Assembly (NCBI GenBank): GCA_963693315.1
Contig: OY856186.1
Span: forward strand, 77,102,042-77,166,041
Length of the DNA: 64,000 nt
Origin: Diogma glabrata
Lineage: Eukaryota; Arthropoda; Insecta; Diptera; Cylindrotomidae
Reading direction: 5' to 3'
Positions 22,126-33,990 of the stretch are shown piece after piece. The position numbers and the translations under genes are program-made. How positions within the stretch are numbered: the stretch's first letter is position 1; the number at the start of each line of letters is the position of its first letter. A model generated the notes under the pieces. It had not been told where the DNA came from, searched no databases, and worked only from the letters and a program-made list of their open reading frames with translations.

Positions 22126-23267
22126 TGATGAGGCGTTCACACCGGCAGAATCGAAGAATGAGCCTCTAGAGACAATCACTTGTCCCAAGACTACATCAGG
22201 ACCTTGATAAGTCAGACCTAAATTCTAGTGAACCTAATGTCGAAAGGTTGTGAAAAGATGATCCACACTTCCAATCACGACATTGTGTGGCAAACTGCGC
22301 TACTAGGAGCGAGGAAGAGATACTGTTGGGGGAGGGAGCAGAGTTGCCTCCACAAATTGGTGTACCCCAAACCCCTTATCCAATGTACTCCAACAGCAGA
22401 TAAAATCCTTCTCATGTTGCTTGAAAGTTTTTACCAACGTTTCATGGAAATCTATCTGTAATTTTAGGCTACAGTAGAGATAACAACTTTTTAACCGGTA
22501 GTGACAAACCGGAAGTTGGTATGCAGAAATATTGGAAATAGTACTAAACTAAAACCATATATACCAAGTTTCCATAAGATCATAAGCTGGAATTAGAAGT
22601 TACTGAATATTTAAACTTAAAGGTGTTACGAAGACCCCGCCATTTTGTCCAATTTTGAAATGAATTCAGATCTTCTATTTTCAAGTGAACCTGGATCATT
22701 TGCCAAAGTTTTATCAAGATTCTATGCAGGAATGTCACGAACCCACCCACGGACATGCGCCTTTTTTTATTGGCTATTTAGATAAAGAATGGTTAAAAAA
22801 AAAGGAAAAACAAAATTTAGGGTATGTACGTTTTTTTTCTCGATAGATTGCATTACTTCACAGAATGTAAAATTGTGGTAAAGTAAAACATTGGTAGAAA
22901 AGACTTTCCGACTAGAAGTTTTTATGTTGGGATATGCAGAACAATAATATTCCGTCATTAGGCATAAACTAACTTACCCTACTCAAAAATTGTGAAAAAT
23001 CTCAAAATGCCGTACTAAAGCCTCACCTTGGGCGCCAATTTCACTATTTTATAATTCAATGTAAAATATACACGTACGTAAAATTTACACGTTTCTCGGC
23101 TTTGTAGGAATAAAAATATCTTTCGGGTTAAAATTACGTCTTGGATTGGAAACATAAAATATTATTGCAGTTATTAAAATTCTCCTTTTACACATAAATA
23201 AATAAAAAATGGATGAAGTTTTTGTTTCACACAATATGAACAATATGATTGAATAAGAAAGCCGTTT

Positions 23268-23609
23268 ATGTCTTCCGAATTTTCTAGTTTTACTTTAAAT
23301 AAAGAAGAAGAATTGACGCCTTCTTCAGATCGTGGATTAAAATTACTGTTCCATGAAAACACTCCTGAAAATTTTTGGATCTCAGTTAAAGATGAATACC
23401 CGAGTATAAGCAAAAAATCCCTGCACATATTATTGTTATTTTCCACGTCATAACTTTGCGAAGCAGGATTTTCAACTATGGTCAATATAAAGACAAGCAA
23501 ACGCGAGAGACTATGGAGTTTAGAAGACAAAGCGCGTGTGGCGTTATCATTTTTTCGTCCTAATATCGCTGAGATCTGTAAAGATCTTCAAGCTCATGGA
23601 TCGCATTAA
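23268..23609 (+). pseudogene. hAT transposase C-terminus, Buster/ZBED5-GTF2IRD2 type
   Basis: The frame from 23268 to the stop at 23607-23609 has a single internal stop at 23451 (a TAA where a tyrosine codon is usual). It contains FWISVKDEYPSISKKSLHIL, then LCEAGFSTMVNIKTSKRERL, and ends in QAHGSH. This is the highly conserved dimerisation domain of the hAT lineage that gave rise to ZBED5-like and GTF2IRD2-like proteins (pattern 'YLCEAGFSaLt.IKtK.RnRL'). The upstream catalytic part is gone. The minus-strand frame at 23174-23530 is its shadow. Confidence 0.85.
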
Positions 23610-24934
23610 GTTTGAGATTTTTTTAAAAGTATTGTAATTTTAATTGTGCTTTCAATAAATATATTTGCATCAATCAATATCGGTGCATATTTTATTTATA
23701 TACGTGGGTAGTTCTACACACAAAGGAAGAAAATGGGGCTAATTACGGCACGACATGTTTTTTGCGTATAAGTTCTGTATAAGTGGTTTTAGTATAAGTA
23801 GTTTAGTTAAAGTTGATGACGTTCTTTCATTTTTTCTGAATGTGGCCAGTAAAAAAAAAATACATGAGTCAAAATTAAAAAAATATTCTTCTTACTCCTA
23901 AATGAACTCAAAATTATGTCAATATTATCTCAATATACGAAATAAATATTTATCTAAGTCAAATTTCGCTTTTAAAACTTCCAGGAGACTGATAACTTAT
24001 CAGTATTTCTCTTAAAAATGACAAAATTACGTATTATAAAAAAAATAAACGAATTCTATACCAAGGGACTACATATATGACACGACGTATATGACTGTAA
24101 AATTACCTGTAATTAAAATACTTTTTACGAAAAAGTTGCCAGGGGACTGATAATTTGACTGAACAAAACACGATCTTGCTACCAATAATGACTGTTTTGA
24201 TTGATAAAACCTCGGGCTAAGAAAAACACTTGCAACATTATATTTATTGAACTTTAATTAACTCCTGTGTTGAGCGATAACTTGATAGAAATATGAATTT
24301 CCTTTATTTTCAATGTGTTTTGATTGGGCTGGAGAATGATAAAAATTCGGGGGACAAACTTTAATAGGATATATCTTATATGAAATATGGAGTAATTTTA
24401 TGATTATTTACACATTGCTAACGCATTATTATTCAAAATTATAACTGCAGTGTAAATTTGTCTCTACACACTTAGAATCATTGATTATTTAGTTTACCAG
24501 CTTTGACTCTCAAAAATGGACACGCCAGGGGACTGATAGTTTTACGTTTTGCATCATATTTTTTGTAAGAAATATATTTCGAAACGGGTTTATTTTGGGT
24601 GACTTACTAGACATAGTTAAGGTTTACAAATTTCATTTGAAAAAACATTTTTTTTTATATTAATATACGAAATAAGCCGAGCCATCCAAAATTCCCATGT
24701 TTGTAAAACTACCCACATATTATTTTCTAAAATTAGCCCTTGGAAGCAGAGGGTTGCCAATAACACACTGCGACACGATTCCGTTTCCTTTTTGCTCTAT
24801 AATAATGGATTGTTTTTGCAAACATTATTTTGTTTTTATTGCTCCTTTGGTTTCAAAGAGGTTAGCAACCCGTGCCCCCTGTTTTAAAGTTTATGCTGCA
24901 TTGTATATATGTGCCGCCTAAAAAAATATCAGAG

Positions 24935-24976
24935 TTTAGTGTTCCCCGACTTCAAAAAGTTTGAGAACCAAGGCTC
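24935..24976 (+). repeat. hAT terminal repeat (GGTTCTCAAACTTTTT type)
   Basis: On the minus strand the sequence begins ctAGAGCCTTGGTTCTCAAA and continues into 'ctttttgaagtcgggg'. GGTTCTCAAxCTTTTT termini are typical of Charlie and Buster-like hAT elements. It is the likely 3' end of the transposase remnant at 23268-23609. The 5' end was not found. Confidence 0.6.
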
Positions 24977-25731
24977 TAGGTAAGTCACACTGTAAAGACC
25001 GACGTGTAAGTTTCTTCTAGACGTCAGTTGTACTGTTATTTCTGACCAAGCTCAACATTTTACGTTCATTAAATGGAAGCACAAATATATCTTTCAATCT
25101 TAAAACACTTTGTGGGAAGTCATCAAAAGACTCAGTTGAACTCTGTTTACGATATTTCGTTATTGTTTATTTAGTAATATATTTATTGCGCACTAGTGCG
25201 TAATGAAATAATAAACAATTCAATATTGTTATGATGACGGTTGTCATAAAAAACTAATCAGATTTCAACAAGTATAAAACTTGCGCATAATAAATATACG
25301 TTCTCAATTGAAAAGATAAAGCATCCCGACAAACATTATGTGCACGACTTCACGAGTCTATGCACATTTCGTTTTTATTTCAATAATTTTTAGTTATTTT
25401 TAAATATTCTAGTGTATATTCACTAGATGAGTAAATAATGTCAATTTATAATCAAAATATTTAAATCATGTAACCATGTATACAAAATGTGCATAGAACT
25501 TTCAGACATATAAATACACAAATATTTGATTTGTGACGTACTTTTAAGTTGTAAAATGCAAATCTATGTCTATTTTATCTGCGTCTATTTTTTAACAATA
25601 CAATTTAAATGAAAACAAATTAGAATTAAAAAAATTTAAATATTTGGCTTAAAATAAAAAATAATATTAATTTTCCACAATTTTCTTAATATTTTTTTTC
25701 TTGATATTATGATATCTTAATAATATGTTTA

Positions 25732-26782
25732 TTATTCTTTTGATTAAGTAACTTTTGTTTCGCTTCGTTTTTTATTATTCGTGAAACATGCGGCTAACAT
25801 TTGTGTGCACATATGTGCTAAGGCGTTTTACGACATGTGGACGGTATGGTGCACATCATGTGCAGGACATGTATTATGAACAAATTTGTGCACGGAGATT
25901 TTGTAACATGCACAATTAAAGCACATAACAAGAACTTTTTCAAAATTGTTTTACGAGGCATCATTTGCATTCAACCTTTTTAAATTATTTTCATAACAAA
26001 TTCGTTCACAAACTTCAACGAGATTCGCCCGCGATGGCTAAAAATATATTTTAATGCAATACATTTATATCTATTTTATTTCTAATTAAGTAGTTCATTT
26101 AATTTTTATTTCACCACAATTTTCTTAATATTATACTAAATAAATTTAATTAATTATCAACCGACATACAAAATGACAAAAAAAAATATTGAATAAATAT
26201 AACAATTTTTGTGAATCACTAAAATTAATTATTCCAAGTACCCGTTTGTTTTTTGTGTATGTTTTCATTAACTTCACAAAAAAATTACATTAAATTCATC
26301 ATTTATTTTTACGAAAGTCATATTTTTTTATCATTTTAGAAAATGTTAAACTGCTTTTTCACTTTCCATTTTTTTATTCTTTGTTTATTATTCTTTTGAT
26401 TAAGTAACTTTCGTTTCGCTTCGTTTTTTTTATTTGTGAAACATGCGGCTAACATATGTGTGCACATATGTGCTAAGGCGTTTTACGACATTTGGACGGT
26501 ATGGTGCACATCATGTGCATGACATGTATTATGAACAATTTTGTGCACGGAGATTTCGTAACATGCACAATTAATGCACATTGCAAGCACATTTTTTCAT
26601 AATTGTTTTACGGGGCATCATTAGCATTCAACTTTTTCAAATTATTTTCATAACAAATTCGTTCACAAACTTCAACGAGATTCGCCCGCGATGACTAAAA
26701 ATATATTTTGATGCAATACATTTATATCTATTTTATTTCTAATTAAGTTGTTCATTTAATTTTTATTTAACCACAATTTTCA
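25732..26782 (+). repeat. Direct duplication, unit about 390 bp at 656-bp spacing
   Basis: 'ttattcttttgattaagtaa' starts at 25732 and at 26388. From there about 390 bp are nearly identical in both, including 'gtgcacatatgtgctaaggc', 'gacggtatggtgcacatcat' and 'ttcaacgagattcgcccgcg', ending at 'ccacaattttc'. The intervening 265 bp differ. The second copy runs straight into the right arm of the 22362-27172 structure. Confidence 0.85.
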
Positions 26783-27172
26783 ATTGTGTGAAGTAATGCA
26801 ATCGAGAAAAAATAATTCTTAGATACCCCAAATTTTATTTTATCTTAGTTTTGTACCATCCTCTATCTAAATAGCCCAAAAAATGGTGTATATCTGTGGG
26901 TGGGTTGATGGGTGGGTGGTTGTATGACAAAAACGCACAGGATCTTTATGAATCTTTGGTGTATGATCCAGGTGATTTTGAAAATGGAAGATCTGGATTC
27001 ATTTCAAAATTGGACAAAATGGCGGGTGACTCACGAAGACCTGTAAGTTATCCCTACTGTATGCAGTTTCAAATCGATTTTAATGTAACGTTGCTAAAAA
27101 GTTCCAATCAATAAGAGGAAGATTTCATTAGCTTTTGGGGTACATTGGACAAAGGGTTTTGGAGTCTACCAT

Positions 27173-29689
27173 ACAACAGATGATTTTTGCACCATGTTTT
27201 TAATTTTTGTTGACAGCATACAACATTCGTTCGTGAATGAATTTTGATGACACTTTAAAAAAAGATGCAAATATGTTGAGCGATATTGAACAAAGTGGAG
27301 GGGAGGGGAGGTAACCCGAGCATCTGTTTTTTAAGCTCTATAACATCTGTACCTGATAATTGATTTTAATTAAACTTAATCTTTATGCTAAGAGCATGAT
27401 TTGTCACAGGTCTGCATTCCAACTTCCGGTGTGTCACTTCCGGTATTTTTTTTTTTACTTTTTCTATTCGTATGACAGAATTTATGTTTGTTGCGGGGGA
27501 TACTACAGCGTTTTTTAATGTTTTTATTTGCGAAATCTATAACATTGATTAGCTATTAATTGAAGTATTTGATGGATATTAGCTCACTATATATCCAGAA
27601 CATTTTGTTTCTTTTTCTTTGTGAAGATAGCCTAAGCACCAGCGCAATATTTTTTTTTCAATTTTAGCTATCGCAAGTCTACTTGATTCAAATTAATTAA
27701 CCTCATTGTATTTTATAAACAATGCAATGTTATTTAAACAGTATTTTTAATTTAGCTTTCGCCTGATGAACATGAATCGTTAAGTTAATACAGGGTTATC
27801 AACGAAAAATTGTGACGCTCAATATTTAAAGGAACTAGTTCAGATTGACCCATATATTCACCATATGTATTACTTTACTATCTGGGAATAATCAACGACT
27901 ATGTTTATGTGGAATTGGAAAATTGAATAAATTGTGCTCATTCACTTTGATACATTAATGTGTGTTTTGTTCACATTTACGACAGTGTTTCTGCGCGGCC
28001 GGGCACCTACCTATAAGTCATCCTGGCATAACAATTTATTTCTTGCAATAAACATCAAATCGAATTCTGAATTATGTATTCTTGCTCATGGGCTTGTGGA
28101 GCTTGGCTGTAATCTAAATCAAAAACTATGGTTTTATTCAACCCCACGAGTTTAACCTAGGCTGATGTGTCCTAAACCAATACAATACTAATATGTACCG
28201 TTTTGAATGAAAATCCACAAAATAAAATCATTGTCATCTAAGTATATTTTATTTTGAACTCTACGTGATGCCTAGTAACCTACATAACCAAAAAACACAT
28301 TTCATTATTTCAATAGCTTCGTTAATTTAAACCACAACCTTATTGGTACAAACTACAAATTAACCATAAAACCTAAATTATTACCTCAACATAATTAATT
28401 CATCACCAACAGTTAGTTATCTACTATAAAAAACATTCAAAACTTAGTTTTATGTATTCACATTAAATTTATCTAAAAATGCATTCAAAACATATATTTT
28501 CTGAAAATAAATCTAATTTCAAATTACTCATTTATTATTCAACCGCGGCTACAAGGCATGTTGTGTTTTGTCATCGTCACACAACAATAAAGCTGATCCA
28601 GTTTTTCTTATTCATATATATCTTGTGTTAGTTTTTTTGATGTTCTTAAAATAATTTCAAGAAAAAAAGGTACTACACTTAAAAAACAGCAACAAAATAG
28701 TTCTTACATCATTAATATATTATAAGATACAGAATAATACATTATTGCAATAAGAAAGGTTGAATCAAATTTATGTTGCGCAACATAAAATATGCATGTT
28801 AAGTTAAGAGACAATTGAAAATTATTGTTGCGTTGTTTTTTGTTTGTATTTCGAAAATAAAATATTTTCTTCTGGCGGTTTAAAAAAATTATATATTCAT
28901 TTAAAAAAATGACGTAACTACTTAAACTGTGTCAAGTCAATGTTTTTCTATGACCTTTTCGTTTAAAAAATGTGATTACCGAAAACAATGTTAATTTCCC
29001 TCAAGATTGTTTAGTTCTAATTACATCGTTAAAACACGCGTTCATACAAAAAACAAAAACATAAATTAAAAATCTAATAGTACAAGAACGACTAATAGAT
29101 GTTGGAATGGAATGAACAAGAAGGACAAGAAAACTATGGGACTTCCTTTAATAAATTTTGTTTTTTTGTTGATATTATTTTATGTAATAAACTTAAGTTG
29201 TTTTTTTAACAATTTCCGATACATTGTAATGTGTTGATTGAAGTCTTACTGACATAGGGTAAAATTGTTGATAGAAATTGTTCTGGTGCATTAACAGTTG
29301 GAAAATTTCATGCAACTACTTGCTCGTATTTATAATCATTTCGGTTAAACAATAAATATTATGATGATTAAAAGTAAAATATTAAACACATTTGATAAAA
29401 AAAGATTTGCTGGGATTAATATATTACACGTTAGTTATTTGATTTTAAAATAGTATATTAATAATGAGTTACTCTGCACTTACTATACACTACATCGACA
29501 ACTATATTTTTGTCTCTAATGAAAAAAAACTATACAAATAACTTTCGTTAATAGTGACGAAAGTGAGTTTTTTATACGCTATCTATTTACTAATTTCTAA
29601 ACTAATGGTACTATAAGTAACCAATTAACACTCGTCTAGAATATACATCTATAGTATCCGTGAATAGAAAATGTCATTTTCGTTTCGTT
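27173..29689. other. AT-rich spacer, no gene recognised
   Basis: Notable only for a G-rich run 'gtggaggggaggggaggt' (27295-27312), whose counterpart occurs near 45558-45585, and for an unrecognised open frame at 27934-28155 with no family resemblance. A 'ttccggtgtgtcacttccgg' motif near 27424-27443 repeats a motif from the left arm at 22.49 kb. Confidence 0.35.
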
Positions 29690-29760
29690 GCATGTTGGTG
29701 TGGGCCTAGGTCACATCTAGTAATTCCTATTACACAATACAATGAATTGTGAAAAAAATG
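29690..29760 (+). mobile_element. Jockey/family A 3' tail fragment
   Basis: 'gcatgttggtgtgggcctag' followed by 'gtaattcctattacacaata' repeats the 3' tail seen at 2073-2160, 18515-18580 and 39478-39580. Nothing else of the element is present, so this is a severely 5'-truncated insertion. Confidence 0.6.
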
Positions 29761-29827
29761 TTAAAAAAATATTGTAGATAGTTAATATGTGTTAATATTT
29801 TAATTTAATTTAGAATTAAAACAAATA

Positions 29828-30424
29828 GACTGAGAGCTAGTGAACCCTTTGGGTGACGGTCGTTCTGTAAGGCTAAAATTTTTTAAGTGATAAGTCATGA
29901 AATGTGAAGTACGGACACCACCACCTGGCAGGCATCAGCCGTGCACGTCATCATCTCCTATATGTTTGAAAGTGTAAAAAAAATTAAAAAAAAAACTTTC
30001 TCCTGTAAGCTTGCAATTTTTATATGATTTAGCTCACTTATTGTACAAAAAAAATTAACAGGCGATTATGAGGAGCACAAGTATCTGCCAGGCGAATCGA
30101 AAGGTGTTACAACCTGCCGGTCGGCCGTCACAACCTGCCGGCCGGCCGTCACAACCGACGAAATCTAGAAAACCACTGAACGGATTTCAAAAAATTTTGT
30201 TTCTAAAAATAAGTTTACTCAATGGGAAGAGCTGAAAGGACGATGTGTTCAATGATTGCACCGGAAGTGGTTCAAAAAAACGTCAAGTGTGTCAAAAGAG
30301 GAAATTTGCATATTTTTGGCTTAAAAAACGTTCATTTTAAGTGATTACGGATAGAAACATTGAATTTGAAGAAATTTTGATGGTCGGGATTGATACGTGA
30401 GACCAAAAACTAGATTATTGCATT
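29828..30424 (+). repeat. Left inverted arm of the 10.9-kb structure
   Basis: Starts 'gactgagagctagtgaacc' and includes 'acggtcgttctgtaaggct', 'atcagccgtgcacgtcatca', 'gccaggcgaatcgaaaggtg', 'tcaatgggaagagctgaaag' and 'gagaccaaaaactagattat'. A 21-bp unit, 'acaacctgccggycggccgt' plus one base, occurs twice in tandem (about 30109-30152) where the right arm has one copy. Confidence 0.8.
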
Positions 30425-30898
30425 GATGAAAAACGTGTTCTAGACAGAGTTGTAAAAACTTGACCATTTTTGATTTTCCTGAAACTTGGCAAATAAGTAG
30501 TGTGGACAAAATAAAAAATATAACTTATTTTAAAATTTTTTTAAAGTGCATAGTTTGAGCATAGGGGGCACCCCAACATGCTTGAAAAATGAAAATTCTG
30601 CCAATCCGATGAAACTTTGAAATTAAATTGCTCAAGAACGGCTATACCGATTTCATCAAACTTTTTTTTGTTTGATAGATGATTAGTTAGCCCTTTGAAA
30701 AAAAATTAATTTATTGTTTTTATAATTAATTTTTAAATAAAAATATTAAAAAAACTTTTTTAAAGATGGCGCTAGGGTCAAAGATCAATTGGAATTTAAT
30801 TAATTTTTTTTTCTGAAAATAGTTCTATTCTTACTCTAAAATATATTAAATTAACTCAAAGGCGTTAATTCTTGTTTTTGAGATATTTAATTTTAAAG
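30425..30898 (+). repeat. Inner arm-family sequence
   Basis: AT-rich non-coding sequence continuing from the left arm. Colinear diverged copies exist at 2930-3330, and on the minus strand around 43500-43615 with 45476-45500. This second match supplies the empty site of hAT element 3. Confidence 0.55.
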
Positions 30899-31382
30899 GT
30901 TTTTAGTACGACTGAAATTCGAATTTTTCTTCATTTTTTCAAACAACTTCCATTAACAAAAAATTTTAAAATCAATTAAATTTTGACTTTTTTTATTTTT
31001 TAAATATAGTTCTAACCTTCCTTTAAAATATATTAAATTTACAAAGAGGCATTAATGAGATATTTAATTTTAAAGATTTTTAGTCCGATTAAAATTCTAA
31101 TTGTTCATTATTTTCTCGAACTTCAGTGGTTAAAATTTTTTGATGACAAAAATTGTTCGAACAAATAATGAACAATTAGAATTTTAGACTGACTAAAAAT
31201 CTTTAAAATGAAATATCTCAAGAACACGAATTAACGCCGCTTTGTAAATTTGTTATATTTTAAAGGAAGGTTAGAACTATATTTAAAAAATAAAAAAAGT
31301 TAAAATTTAATTGATTTTAAAATTTGTTGTTAAGGGAAGTTGAAAAATGAAGAAAAATTCGAATTTCAGTCGTACTAAAAAC
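30899..31382. repeat. Long hairpin: about 228-bp inverted arms, 25-base loop
   Basis: Left arm about 30899-31125 ('gtttttagtacgactgaaat' inward to 'aattgttcattattttctcg'). Right arm about 31152-31382, its inverse. The spacer is only about 25 bases. A transcript would form a long double-stranded stem. Small differences between the arms show that it is not freshly duplicated. Confidence 0.8.
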
Positions 31383-31659
31383 CGATTTTGTAATAATTTT
31401 TGCAATATTTGTAGAATTTTGGAAAAAATTTCAATTTTTAAGAATTTTTGGAATATTATTAGAATTTAGAAAAAGTTTAAATATTTGATTTTATTTTAAT
31501 TTTTGGAATATATTTAGAATTTTGAAAAAAGTTTGATTTTAATTGATCTACAATATTATTGGAATCTTGAAAGAAATATGAATTTGTGATTTTGTAATAT
31601 TTACTCGAAACGCGAAATGGAGAGGTATTTGAGTAGCTTGCTGATTGTATTATCTTTTC

Positions 31660-32455
31660 ACGTATTGATGTTTCGTGTTAGTTTTGTAATAAATTTCTAA
31701 ACAGAGATAAAAAAATACATGCACTTTGACAAAGAGGTTTGTTTGATATACATCGCTGCCCAAAACTAAAAACAATGTTCTATAAAAGTTTTATGCCGAA
31801 AAATACTTAACCAAAACCGAAGTCTTGATATCTCAGAGCTTGAGATTTCAGCCCCTCCAATAATAGTACATTATGATGCTAGGACGTAAAGCTAAAGTTT
31901 TTGGACGTATGTGACGTTTGCGAATCGAGGCGTTTTGGGCAGCGATGTATATCAAACAATTTCTGTGCATTAAAAAATTTTTAAAAAATGAATAAACTTA
32001 CATATCAAAAAATTTAAAAATTGTAAGACACTTTAAAATTTTTAAAAAAACTATACTATATGTGTAGACATGAGAAAAAACAATTTTATAATTACAAAGG
32101 TTTGAAACATACATAGTTATCAAACGTTTTTTCCTTTTCTTTATGTAATAAACTATTTTTCGTTAAACATGTAACAAAATTTAAACTTCGAATAAAATTA
32201 ACACATATTATAAAATTATGCACAATAACAAAACATAAAATATGGAGGGGCTGAAATCTTACAGCTCTGAGATATCAAGACTTCGGTCTGGGTTAAGGAT
32301 TTTGATATAGTTTTCGGCAAAAAACTTTCACGAGGACATGGTTTCTAGTTTTGGGCAGCGATGTATATCAAACATAACTCTTTGTTAAAGTACAAGTATT
32401 TTTTATCTCTGTTTTAAATTTCTTACAAAACTAACACGAAACATCAATACGTTGC
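31660..32455. repeat. Inverted pair of family D units
   Basis: Minus-oriented unit at 31660-31866 and plus-oriented unit at 32241-32455. Both contain 'gatatcaagacttcgg' (or its complement), 'tttgggcagcgatgtatatc' and 'acacgaaacatcaata'. The spacer of about 375 bp is AT-rich and unrelated. Other family D copies lie at 43258-43450, 48058-48160 (minus), 52950-53200 and 53415-55120. Confidence 0.8.
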
Positions 32456-32880
32456 CGGAAAATTATAATCAAAATTCCAAAAATATTGTTAAATTAAATA
32501 AAATCAAACTTTTTCAAAATTCCAAAAATTAGAATAAAATCAAATATTTAAATTTTTTCTAAATTCCAATAATATTTCAAAAATTCTTAAAAATTCAAAC
32601 TTTTTCCAAAATTCTAAAAATATTGCAAAAATTATTACAAAATCAAAAATTGAAAATTTTTTCAAAATTCCAAAAATTATAATAAAATCAAAAATTAAAA
32701 ATTTATCAAAATTCTAAAAATATTCCAAAAATTCTTACAAAATCAAAAATTAAAACTTTTTCCGAAATTCTAAAAATATTGCAAAAATTATTACAAAATC
32801 AAAAATAGAAACTTTTTCAAAATTCCAAAAATATTTCAAAAACTATAACAAATTCAAAAATTTCCATGTCCAATTTCATT
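32456..32880 (+). repeat. A-rich minisatellite (aattccaaaaatattgcaaa type)
   Basis: About seven imperfect units of 50-65 bp built on 'aattctaaaaatattgcaaa' followed by 'aattattacaaaatcaaaaa'. A second, shorter block of the same repeat follows the family D copy at 55100-55350, in the same order. Confidence 0.65.
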
Positions 32881-32959
32881 ATAAACTACATTTACGTCAT
32901 AAAAACAGTTACATTTTTTTTCCAAAAAATTGGCTAAAAAATAAATGAAATCATTTTTT

Positions 32960-33430
32960 GACACACTTGACATTATTTTTTGACAAACTTATAATGCCAT
33001 AAATCTCTATAATAATAATAAAATATCATGTCATACAAACTTAATTTTTTTTTTCTAAAAAATTTGGGTACAAAATAAATAAAAACCTTTCTTCTGACAC
33101 ACTTGACAACATTTTTTTGACGAGCTTATAATGCCATAATTCTCAATAATAATAATAAAACCGAAGTAATTTCATTTCAAACAAACAATTTTATTTTTTT
33201 CCAAAAAATTGGGTAAAAAAATAAATAAAAATCTTTCTTTTGACACACTTGACAACATTTTTTTTGACAAACTTATAATGCCATAATTCTCAATAATAAT
33301 AATAAAATTTCATTTCCATCAAACAATTAATTTTATTTTTTTTCCAAAAAATTAGGTAAAAAAATAAATAAAAATCTTTCTTTTGACATACTTGACAACA
33401 TTTTTTGACAAACTTATAATGCAATAATCT
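32960..33430 (+). repeat. 136-146-bp minisatellite, four units
   Basis: 'gacacacttgac' begins units at 32960, 33096, 33242 and (as gacatacttgac) 33385. Each has 'acttataatgccataattct' and a short AAT run. Further arrays of the same unit occur at 39707-40160 (four units) and 55465-55780 (three units), always immediately before an arm-family block that starts at 'atctagtttttg'. Confidence 0.85.
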
Positions 33431-33990
33431 AGTTTTTGATCTCACATACCAATCCCTACCATCAAGATTTCTCCAAATTTAATGTTCCTACTCGTAATCA
33501 CTTAAAATGAACGTTTTTTAAGCCAAAAATATGAAAATTTGCAATTTTTGACACACATAATGATTTTTTTGACACACTTCCGGTACAGTTATCGAACACA
33601 GCGTCCTTTTGGACCTGTCCCTTGTGACTACCTATTTTTAGAAAAAAAAAGTTTTGAAATCCCTCCAGCCGTTTTCCCTGCAGCGTAGGTAATGACGGAC
33701 GGCCGGCCGGCCTACAGACAGGCACACATTTTTTTTTGCTTTCTTAGAATCAGTAGGTCCTAAAACGTCGAGAAATGCCAAAAAAAAGTGGGGGTAAGAA
33801 TTTCACTTTGAGCTCATGAATGTAATACTTAGGTCTTGCAGACCGAAGTAATTATTGCATTAAACTTAAACTTTCAAGAGCTAACTTTTAATACTGAAAG
33901 ATTTGATTTTACTAAAGGATACGGATTAAATTACAATAATTAATAATTCAAAGGTCAAATTTATACAATAAGAAATAAACAACTAGATCT
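33430..33990 (-). repeat. Diverged second arm-family block
   Basis: From 'atctagtttttgatctcaca' through 'cacttccggtacagttatcg', 'ccctgcagcgtaggtaatga' and 'cggccggccggc' to 'cttgcagaccgaagtaatt'. It is homologous to the arms of the 10.9-kb structure in its first half but has a different outer half. A near-identical block is at 55790-56190. The tract after 33870 to the TA at 33993 is AT-rich with nothing seen. Confidence 0.7.

Larger units (their letters stand above)
22362..27172. mobile_element. Inverted-arm (foldback-like) structure of about 4.8 kb
   Basis: Left arm 22362-22880 and right arm 26769-27172 are inverted copies. Landmarks in both include 'gtccaatgtaccccaaaa'-type outer ends, 'ccgccattttgtccaatttt', 'cctggatcat', 'ggctatttagata' and 'tgcattacttcaca'. 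The left arm holds an extra block around 22485-22620; a match to its 'ccggaagttggtatgcag' lies outside the right arm near 27415, so the arms have been rearranged. Between them are a hAT remnant and a 656-bp direct duplication. No transposase for the arms themselves was found and no TSD could be assigned. Confidence 0.6.

Noticed and set aside
23174..23530. Minus-strand frame of 118 codons
   Set aside because: Antisense shadow of the Buster-type hAT C-terminus (LCEAGFST on the plus strand).
32960..33430. CRISPR-like array of regularly spaced repeats
   Set aside because: The whole 140-bp unit is repeated, including the would-be spacers, and the genome is eukaryotic; it is a minisatellite.
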